Assembly: GCA_018136815.1 (NCBI GenBank)
Contig: CM030936.1
Location: forward strand, 5,183,774-5,247,773
Direction of reading: 5' to 3'
DNA: 64,000 nucleotides
Source of the DNA: Isochrysis galbana
Lineage: Eukaryota; Haptophyta; Isochrysidales; Isochrysidaceae
The notes beneath the pieces are model-generated. The model ran no database searches. It was given only the letters and a program-made list of their open reading frames with translations, and had not been told where the DNA came from. Below, piece after piece: positions 22,770-31,837 of the stretch (within the stretch, counting starts at the first letter, position 1; each line of letters begins with the position of its first letter). The position numbers and the translations under genes are program-made.

Positions 22770-23210
22770 TTCTCTCAAGCTGGCAGCTGCTTGGGAAATT
22801 GCCCAGTCCACCGTGAAGTTGAGCGAACGCGACGCCTTGGCTTTGCGCGCATAACGGCGCAAGACCGGCATCCACTGGGCCGCCATTGCACCGGCAATGC
22901 CCACATAGGTGCGGCTGCGAAGGGCGCCACGGTGAGGCGACGGCGATAGATCCGCCATCGCGGATAGACGTCCCTCGACAATCTTCGAAGGCTGCAGGGG
23001 CGGGAGTGAAGCCGTCAGGTACAGGCCAGTTGCCTTTTGATGGCCCGTGCCGTGCTGCCACGGCTGCACAAACTGCCGCGGTCGCAACCCCCCGACTAAG
23101 GCAGAGGCTTCCGCGTGCATTCGAGGATTTTCGACGGCAACGAAAGGCGCGTCGGCGCTTGCCATGGCGAGGAAGACTCTAGCGGCGGATTCGAGAGCCT
23201 CCCACCGCAA
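22770..23210 (-). pseudogene. Methylase-like domain, upstream truncated copy
   Basis: Parallels the C-terminal half of the 21121-21819 domain (VAVENPRMHAEASALVGG, HGTGHQKATGLYL, PPL, SPSPHRGALRSRTYVGIAG), with about two-thirds of residues shared by eye. The half with the PPC motif is missing. It is fused on its 3' side to the RT remnant. Probably the end of a neighbouring element joined to the next by deletion. Confidence 0.6.
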
Positions 23211-24680
23211 GGCAGGGGTCGCGAGGGTGGCGGAACGGCACCACCGGGGTCGGGCCCCGGTAAGGGCTCTGATCCTGGCGGCGGGATTCCGATTTGGAGG
23301 TCGGGTACGCCGACCGTGGAACCCTAGTAGCCGGAGAGGCGTGGCCCTTTTGGTCTAGGGCAGGAGGCTCGTCCATGGATGGTTCCTTCTGAGCCGGCCT
23401 AGCAGAATCCGCAGCCGCCTCGGTCCGATCCATGGACGGACTTGAAGTGGGCTCTTAGGCCAAGCAGAACCTACGAAGAACAGGCCTGGACGACAACGAA
23501 AGTGAGCAGGTCCCAAGAAAGAACCGGAACCCAACAAGAAACGACAAGCCTTGCAAGAAGCTAAACAAGCCTTCACAAGGTAACCTGAGAGCCTGAGACA
23601 AGCGCGCAGCGAGTGACAGGCGACCTGGCTCCTTTGGGTCAAGATTACCCGAAAGGAGGAAACCTGGAATCTAGACCTGACAGACAGGCTAGAAGGAACG
23701 AAACGAGAACTCGAATTCTAGATCGCTAGGGACGAACCCTACCAACCTAGATGTACCTGAGCTTCACCGTGTGGCCGCACGGCGAAGGACCTGGAAACAA
23801 GAGCCTGGAAATCGCATCATCTAGGATGAATGCGACACAGTCCCATTCGTAACCTCCAGTCCCGTCAGCGTAGCGCGTTAGTGCTATGTATAGCCCAGAG
23901 CAAAGCAAAATACCTGCGAAATTTTGGTGGACCGGGACCGGGAGCGAAAGTTATAGTGAAATGCGTGCGAAATTTCGAAACGAAATTTGGGCGGGTCCGA
24001 AACGAAACTCTGGCATGGGCCAAGCGCGCGCGGCACGTAACAGTTAGTGGTTGGTTAGTGAGTGCGTGGGTGTATAGTACACAGTACCAGCGGTGTGGTG
24101 TTAACCCGCCGATGGCACGAACACTTGCAGATTGAGGTGTTAACGCATGTGCCACACCTAGCCAATGGAGGTGTTAAGTTATGCTTATGTTAACGCAAAG
24201 TGGGTCAACACCGGGTAAACGTGAACCCATACGCCTTGGCCTTGGTAACATCGCAAGGTACTCATACGCACGCTCGGCGAGGCACGTTAGGAAGGACGAC
24301 GTTGCCATGTTGCCATTCTTGGCTGAGATCTCACACCACTAGCTACCACAAGACCCCTGGTTTCTGTTTTATTTAGTATTTAGTCCAAACGCGTTTCGCC
24401 TCCTTGTTTCCTGTGTGGAGCGGCAGTCTAGCACACTATTGTATGATTCGTCTGGCAGCGGACGGCGGCGTTCATGTGTCGAGTGAGAGCCGTTGTGAAA
24501 CCCCTCGAGCAGCCGATCGACAGCGAGAGTGAGTCCCCCCGCCGTTGAGCCGCTGCAGAACCCCGGGGGGGGGGGGGGGGGTATGTCGACGGTCGCAGCG
24601 TGGCTCCTCCCTTCAGGAATACATAGACCCCATCGCTCTCTACAGTACTCTTTAGGGCGTTGTGGCGGGGCCCGAGGTTG
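23211..24680. other. Intergenic, no supported gene
   Basis: Upstream part may belong to the decayed retroelement. 23915-24010 contains several CGAAATTT/GAAACGAAA words in both orientations. 24095-24215 has repeated GTGTTAA words. A G run lies at about 24564-24581. Confidence 0.35.
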
Positions 24681-24685
24681 GTTGC

Positions 24686-24863
24686 CGTCAGAGTTTTATT
24701 GTTGTGTTAGTATAACCTTAGTGCTGCGGGACCGTAGCCCTTCGACGGCAACGGAGCCCCTACCCCGCGATGGGGGTGTGCGCGGTTGGCGCATGGCTCG
24801 TCCGGTGTATGTGGCTAGGAATGCTAGCTAACAAGATGTCATACGACGCTATAAGTTCTAACG
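24686..24863 (+). repeat. 5' LTR of the copia element
   Basis: 178 bp, identical by eye to 31216-31393. Begins CGTCAGAG and ends GTTCTAACG. Confidence 0.9.
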
Positions 24864-24883
24864 TGGTACCCCCGCCGAGAGGT
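24864..24883 (+). promoter_or_regulatory. Putative primer binding site
   Basis: TGGTACCCCCGCCGAGAGGT begins directly after the 5' LTR. The initial TGG pairs with the CCA end of a tRNA. The matching tRNA is not identified. Confidence 0.5.
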
Positions 24884-26102
24884 CACCGCAATCTCCATGA
24901 CACCAGCGCGCGCGTCGACGCTCAAGGGTGCAACACATCATCGAATGGACTCGACGCATTCGATGAAAATCTTTCCTTCGAATTTGTGGCTGCCGAGCGG
25001 GCCACACGTTCCCACAACTGGTGGGACCTGGACAATATGGTCAGTCTACACAAATTCTTCAGTGGTGGCCGATACCAGATCCGCAAGCATTCACCAGTTC
25101 AAGGGTGGGAAGGACACTTTACCACATCGAATCACTCCAAGCACCCCTCAGCTCTTACTTCTACGGCTGTGGGGGTCGTGCGGCGAAGGCAACGGCCGTC
25201 CGCTCTGCACCACGGCGCCGGGCAGGACGATCCTCGTCGAATCCCCCCGGACGCCATCACGCGGAAAGGTCATCCCGGGCCGGCATGGTCTCCACAACTC
25301 GCTCAACACGAGCAGGAAGACTGCCATTGCTATGGGGAAGATTCGATCTCGACGGTTCAAGATACGATCTCCCCCTCGCATAACTGCCCGTCTTCCCCGC
25401 TTGTATCGTGGCAGAAAACTGCCCGCCTGTCTTCTCTGTCCCACGCCGCGGGCGATTTCCAGGAATCGCAGATCGTCCCCCGCGCGGGGAAAACGCCGCG
25501 GGGCGCCGTCAGGAAGCTGCAGTTTCCCCCCGGCGCGGGGAGACCGCCAAGAGGCCCGCCCACGCACCAGGAAGAAGGACCGCCGAGCGTTCCCCGCGCG
25601 GGGAAATATTCCCCTCGAGAAAAGGGCTCCGGGGACGACTCCGCCCGCCGTTCTCCGCGCGGGGGGAAAGCTGATGAGGCCTCCCTCCGCTCGCCCCACC
25701 TCGCGAGAGGGAGGGGCCCCGTGGGGGAAGCCCTCCGCTGGGCGCTCGCGGACGGACGAGCTGCTGGCCTCTCCCCCCCCCGCGCGGGGGGGCGGCCGAA
25801 CGGTGCAGCAACGAATCACAGTCGCCCCAGGTGAACGGAAACTTTTACCCAAACACCTTCCGTTCTTCTATTACGACGACTGGGAATTCTACTTCGTCCC
25901 TGCTGGCACGGCTGGTCACTCCCTTGTTCCAGATGCAATCTGGTGCCATCTCCACCGCTCGAGGAACCGAAAGCGCCGAGGCCTCCTGGTGTCCCGTTCA
26001 CTCTTCACAGGGTGGCGTTCCATCTTCACAGGGTGGCATCACGCGAACCAAAATTGGACTGCTGGTCATTTGGCAGGCCAGGACTTTGAAAAGGCGCCAT
26101 TC
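24884..26102 (+). other. Long leader of the copia element, open but probably non-structural
   Basis: 1.2 kb before the likely gag ATG at 26103. The gag frame is open back to 24897, and a second frame is open over 24770-25834. The predicted residues are Arg/Pro/Ser-rich without a domain. 25480-25800 repeats a CCCCGCGCGGGG palindrome or close variants at about 25484, 25532, 25592, 25652 and 25777. May act as RNA leader (packaging, translation) or be captured DNA. Confidence 0.4.
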
Positions 26103-26774
26103 ATGGCCACTTCACTGTCAGATCATGAGATTTTGAGGGAATCCTCACAGAATTCTGGTGAGGCTATTTTTGATGCTTTCATGCTCAATGTCTCTGATCG
26201 CGATTGGGACCGGAAGAAATATCCCCTCTGTCGCCCCTTTGATGGGCAACGTGGTTTAAGCTTTGAACGTTTTGAACGGGAGATTGGTGTCTCTTTAGCC
26301 GCCATCCAGGCTGAAAACGATGAAAATGATCTTGATCAAACTCGCCGCGGCACGGATATCGGAGGCGATGTTTGGGCTCAAACACACGGAAATCCCACTC
26401 AAGCACAAGCCAGGCTCAGAGCACGCCGCAACAAACGATTGTTCAAAGAGCTCTACTTCCACATCACAAATCAACACTTAAGGGACCACATGTTTGCCAA
26501 CTACTCTAACGACGGGCGCCAAGCGTGGCTATTTCTTGAAAATCAGTGTCGAGTGGTTACCACTTCGCTCGAAATGATAGCTCTTGATCGACTCTGGTAC
26601 GACGCTAACTTCGACACCGTTGGCATTGATGAGAATACCATCCATCTCTTCACACACCACCTTTTCGGTCTCAACTCTGATCGCCCGGCTACTCACCAAA
26701 AGACTCAAGAAGATTTCAGCATCAAGCTACTTCAGTGCCTATCTACCCTACATGTGAAACACAGCCAAACTTAG
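26103..26774 (+). pseudogene. copia gag, N-terminal part, interrupted
   Basis: From ATG 26103 (MATSLSDHEILRESS) this encodes a capsid-like helical region (RRNKRLFKELYFHITNQHL, QAWLFLENQC) typical of copia Gag. A 184-bp inverted-repeat insertion at 26747-26930 brings a TAG at 26772-26774. Insertion plus duplicated target is 192 bp, so the downstream frame is unchanged and the break is only the stop codons inside the insert. Translation could begin further upstream, because the frame is open to 24897. Confidence 0.7.
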
Positions 26775-26930
26775 AAATAAAACAGCAAAAACAGTATGTT
26801 TTTTGCCGTCGAAAAAAAACAGTGTAAAAAACAGATGTGCGGGGTAGGGGGGCCGCCCGAAATAAAACAGCGAAAAACATATGTTTTGGGCCTCCGAAAA
26901 AAAACACTGTTCCTGTGTTTCACATGTAGG
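26747..26930. mobile_element. 184-bp inverted-repeat element (MITE-like) in gag
   Basis: Perfect 18-bp terminal inverted repeats: CCTACATGTGAAACACAG at 26747-26764 and its reverse complement at 26913-26930. An 8-bp target duplication CTATCTAC is at 26739-26746 and 26931-26938. Inside are two copies of a GAAATAAAACAGC(G)AAAAAC word and A-rich runs. No coding capacity. An 8-bp duplication is typical of hAT-superfamily transposition, and a hAT relic exists at 60.3 kb, but the link is inference. Confidence 0.9.
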
Positions 26931-26938
26931 CTATCTAC

Positions 26939-29900
26939 ATGTGAGCATGGAGCGCTTCAACTAGAAGCGATCAATGAGCTCCAAGGCACTCCCGGTACTT
27001 GGCGCTTCAAGAAAATCCTCCCTACGCCGCCTACTCCGGATGGGACCGCTCCGCCGCCTCCAGCCTACGCGCGAGACTTTCATGCGCTCCAAGAATGGGT
27101 GGACAAGGTATGGCGATCTTTGGTGAGGGATGGAGCTATTCGGCGTCGAGCCGCTCGTCACCGCGGTGCTGCCGCCGGCCGGCCAGATGCGATGATGATC
27201 GAAGAGCGGGATAATGATGAAGACCACGAAGCTCTAGCCACCGCTTCAGATGGCAAAGCTACGCTCTTCTCACTATCTGACTGTCTAAGGCAAGAAGTTT
27301 GCTGGAATTGCCGCGGCCTAGGACATCGCCGCGAACAATGCCCATCAGCGAAAGGGGTTCGCCCTATCGCCGCCGCTATATCCACCCTTAAACAATCATT
27401 AGACCGATTGCAAGCGCGGCGAAGTGGAAACGGTGCCGGACTAGCCAAGGGGCGCGGGAAAGGTCAGCGCCAACGACGACCATTAGGCCGTGGGGGAGCC
27501 TCTCACTCTCACCCCATTGCGGCGCTCCAAACCGAAGATGACTACTACTTCGACGAGGATGGAGTAGCATTTTGGGCCGATGGCACTCCTATCGATCATA
27601 CCAACGATTGTGATGTTGCGCCCGCCGCCAACGACGCCAATCTACCCGACCTAGCTGAGGCTAACGAGGCTCATCTCGCCCAAGATGATTGGCCTCCACT
27701 CAACAACGAAGAGGTTTATGATGCGTTCATGAGCGTTTTCAATGTCAATTGTAATCGCGGCCAACGAGCATCGTCGACATGGATCAACGATTCCGGAGCC
27801 ACTAGACACATGGTGAATGATCCCAGCTTATGCTTTGACATCCGTCCGTCGCAAGGAGAGCGCATCCGAGTTGCGGATAACAAGCTCATCGAAGTGATTG
27901 GCGTTGGCTCTGCCCTCGTCGCCGTCGGCGATAACCAACATATGCACCTCTCCAATGTTTTGATCGCGCCTAAGTTAGCCTCCAATCTCTTCAGCGCACG
28001 GTACGCCGACGAGCATGACAATATCAAAACGATTCTCAACACACCTAACGGCCAAGACGAATTCCGTATCATTCTCCCGAATGGACACCATATCCCTCTT
28101 GATCGCACCGGCAAGCACAACACCATCCGTGCATTCGCAACTCGGCACGAGCCGCTAGATGCTGAACACGACATTCTACACGCACGATTTGGGCACGCGC
28201 ACGCCTCTCGAATTGACCAAGCTCTCCACAAACTCAATCTTGGGAAATACAAGCACGACTCATCTACGTGCGAAGCTTGCCTCAAGAATCGTCGTCGCGC
28301 AAACAAAGTCAAGGCTAGCACGACTCAAACCAAATATTCCTATTTTGGCGAGTGCGTCACTAGCGATACCATAGGCCCATTTCCTCGGAGTCTAATTGGT
28401 CAATACGAATACGCGGTTTGCTTCTACGACCGGGCTACGCACTACCCGTCCGTCTATTTTCTCAAATCGAAGGATAGCGGCTCAGTGCTAAACGCGGCGA
28501 AGCAATTCATGATCGATCACAAGAGATTCCTCTCGAAAACAGTGCTACCGGGCGTTGTTGACACCTGGCACTGCGATAATGGCACCGAATTTACCGCTAA
28601 TAATGTTGATGAGTTCTGCGCGGAGCTGGGAATTCGACGTACGTACTCTCCGCCCTATGCTCCCGACCGCAACGCCCACGCCGAGCGCCTATGGTACACC
28701 CTTCTACGGCCGATGCGCGTCATGTTAGCCCACTCTGGTTATGACGGTATGAAATCGCTATTATGGCCATTCTTAATGCAATACGCATGTGAAATTCAAC
28801 GGGCACTACCGACGTCCGCCAACCATCAAGGCGCTAGTCCCTACGAGCTCCTCGCGCATCATCCTTACGACCTATCGAAATTCAAGGTCATGTTTTGCGA
28901 TTGCTTCGCCCTTGTACCAGAGCCTAACATCCATGCGCCTAAGAAATTGGCCTCGCCGCGCGAGAAGGGCGTATTCCTGGGCATCGACTCCGCACGCAAT
29001 GGCTACTATGTCTTCCTCCCTTCTCGCAATCGAGTTGCAACGGTCGTCGATGCTGTCTTCAACGAACGCGCTTTCACCGCTCTCGGCGATGATTTCGACC
29101 CTTCACGCGTAGTCCGGGAATTTCGCCAGCCTCCGACTCACACTCTTCCCCACGCCATCCTCACCCAAGCCCGGCCTACGCCCCACGCACCAATCGTCTT
29201 AGCTCAGCCCATCCCGCCACCGGTCTCGGCTACGCCCGTTCGCCCTAGCGTAACTTCTCTCGCCGCAGCCGGCCTGTTAGCCTTCGCATTGTCCGCCTCA
29301 TCGGTGGGGGAGCGTGTCATTATTAGTCCCGATTCGGCTAACTCAATTCCGACGCCTCGATCCTTTAAGGAAGCCAACGCTGACCCCATCTACGGAAGCC
29401 GATGGCTCGAAGCCATGAAAGACGACGTCAAAGGAAAATACGAGACTAACCGCGCTTGGACACTTGTCAAAAGCCTACCCCCTGGCCGGAAATGTACTAA
29501 AGGCAAATGGGTGTACAAGGTAATCTACAAAGACGACGGCTCGGTTGATCGATTCAAGGCCCGATGGGTGGCTTGTGGCTACTCTCAAATTGAAGGCATC
29601 GACTATGACGAAACATTTTGCTCTACCATGCGATGTGAATCTATCCGCCTGTTCCTTGCCCATCTTTGCGCCTCTAGCTATGCATGGCTTGAAATAGACG
29701 TTACCAAGGCGTTTACTCAAGGCGACATGGATCCCAACATGGACTTATACGTCGAACAACCCCATGGCTTTGTCCAACAAGGTTTCACTGCTTGCAAGCT
29801 AACACGCCCTCTCGAAGGAACTAAACAAGCCGGAAACCTATTCATGAAGTCTAACGCAGAGCATCTTCAATCGCTTGGATTCATTCGCTGTCCAGCCGAG

Positions 29901-30929
29901 CCCAATATCTTCAAGCGTACCCTCGATGGCATTCTAATTAAGATCGGACTCTACGTCGACAATCTGCTCATCGGGTATCCTCGAACCAAAAGCGGCGGAA
30001 CCCAACTCGACTCCTTCATCCAACAATACACCGCTCGTTTTGCTTGTAGCGCCCCTAAGCCGCCATCGCTCTTCTGCGGCATGAGCCTCACCAGGGACTA
30101 CGACAACAAAACAATGACCATCAATCAAGACAACTATATCCAAACCGCATCGAAGAAATTTCTATCAACGTCTTCTCAACCCTACTCGGTTCCCGTTCGC
30201 TCCTCCGATGTTGAGGGATTTATGAAGATGAACGGCGCTAACAACGATGAGGAACGAGCTGCCATGCGCGATAAGCCATTCTTATCCCTCATGGGATGCA
30301 TACTTTGGGTTGCTAATTGCACGAGGCCTGACATCTCATTCGTCTCGAGCTTCCTTTGTCAATTTATGCATGATCCCAGTCCGTCGAATCATTCCGCCGC
30401 CCTCGGCGCGCTAGCCTACCTTCACAACACTAGGCATCTCGGGATTAAATTCAACGGCAACCGTCCGGACATTGAAGTTTATTCCGACGCATCATGGGGG
30501 AGTTCACCGACGCCCTTCGCCGGCCACATCATCAAATACTGCGGTGCCGCTATCTCATACTCCGCTCGCAAACTCAAGATCATTCCACAAAGCTCCGCTG
30601 AGGCCGAAATCGCCGCCTACACCAATGCTGCTAAAGACCTTCGCTTCGTACTCAATGTTCTCGAGTTTCTCGAAGCCGAATATAAACTCCCGGCGACAAT
30701 CTTCTGCGATAATTCAGCTACCGTTGCGTCCATCAAGAACCCTGGCGTAAAAGGACGCACTCGACACTACGACAATTGGATCTGGTTTGGTCGCAAACAA
30801 TATCTCGATCGTGTTTCCATACCGATGTGGATATCGACTGAAGATCAGATCGCTGATATGATGACCAAGGCGCTTGAGAAGAATAAATTCGTAAAATTTC
30901 GCAACCTCGCGCTGGGAGCATCAAATTAA
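26939..30929 (+). CDS. copia gag C-terminus and pol polyprotein
   Basis: About 1,330 codons open after the insertion. In order: a zinc knuckle CWNCRGLGHRREQC (CX2CX4HX4C); aspartic protease with DSGATRHMV; pre-integrase His/Cys zinc region (HARFGHAHASR, CEACLKNRRRANK); integrase core with catalytic Asp in TSDTIGPF, Asp in WHCDNGTEF and Glu in NAHAERLW; RT with WVYKVIYKDDGSVDRFKARW, IDVTKAFTQGDMD and LYVDNLLIG; RNase H with EVYSDASWG, SSAEAEIAA and IFCDNSAT; and the usual C-terminal ADMMTKALEKNKFVKFR. Copia RTs carry YVDD; this copy has YVDN, so the second metal-binding Asp is Asn. Unless that is tolerated, the RT should be inactive. Confidence 0.9.
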
Positions 30930-31205
30930 TCCAACATCTTGGATTTAACCCCGCATGCCCCATTCTCTGACTTCATGTTTCATGTCACTTGCTTGGTAAT
31001 AGCCTCCACTTCATTCAACCTCAACTAGGCAACCAGGTGCTGGGTCACGACGCAGGAATGTTACAGGTTTGGATGCCGCCGACTTAGGCGAAGAATTGTT
31101 GCTGGCCTATGTCTTTGACGCTTGAGCACATTTCAGCCTCGAAGGTAAGCTTGTACCTTTCTCGGGAATGGCAACGATTGGGAGAATCAGGGTTTCGCCT
31201 TTGGC

Positions 31206-31215
31206 GATGGGGGAG
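31206..31215 (+). promoter_or_regulatory. Polypurine tract of the copia element
   Basis: GATGGGGGAG lies immediately before the 3' LTR, the expected place for plus-strand DNA priming. Confidence 0.6.
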
Positions 31216-31393
31216 CGTCAGAGTTTTATTGTTGTGTTAGTATAACCTTAGTGCTGCGGGACCGTAGCCCTTCGACGGCAACGGAGCCCCTACCCCGCGA
31301 TGGGGGTGTGCGCGGTTGGCGCATGGCTCGTCCGGTGTATGTGGCTAGGAATGCTAGCTAACAAGATGTCATACGACGCTATAAGTTCTAACG
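31216..31393 (+). repeat. 3' LTR of the copia element
   Basis: Identical to the 5' LTR over 178 bp and followed by the target duplication GTTGC. Confidence 0.9.
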
Positions 31394-31837
31394 GTTGCGC
31401 TCGCCCCCCAGGCTCAGCGTCTCGTCCAGTCTCATCAGGTCACAGCGTCCCTCTTCCCCTCCCCCCCCCCCGCCCCCCCCCCCCGCCCGGGCGCCATGCG
31501 CGCGCTCTCTAGTAGCAGCACCCTAGAGAGTATGATGATAGCTGGCTCCTACTAGAGATGATGAGTATGCCCAATCACACGCCCCCCTCCCCCCTCCTCC
31601 CACATTCCATTTCATCTCTCATCTGGGGGTGTTCCTCCAGATTTCCCCCCCAATCGGATCTCTCAGCCGGGCACTACTCGTGTGTGTGCGGGGGCTCGTC
31701 TCCTCCAGCTGTGGCCGCGGGCACTCCAGGAGCCGGGCCGCGCCACCACTTCCGGCATGTGGGCACACGACGTGAGGCATCGCGAACCACGCAGCCCGTC
31801 GGTCGAGGCGGAGCGCGGGAAGGCCTCCTCCCACAGA

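Larger units (their letters stand above)
24686..31393 (+). mobile_element. Complete Ty1/copia-type LTR retrotransposon, 6.7 kb
   Basis: Two identical 178-bp LTRs bound a gag-pol reading frame in the order gag, zinc knuckle, protease, integrase, RT, RNase H, which defines the Ty1/copia (Pseudoviridae) type. A 5-bp target duplication GTTGC sits at 24681-24685 and 31394-31398. LTR ends are short inverted repeats (CGTCAGA / TCTAACG). Identical LTRs imply recent insertion. Two defects are visible: a 184-bp element with stop codons in gag, and an altered RT active-site motif. A diverged LTR of this family is at 51386-51606. Confidence 0.92.

Noticed and set aside
24770-25834. Separate copia protein in the second leader frame
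   Set aside because: Begins inside the LTR, has no domain, and its GC-palindrome repeats explain the lack of stops.
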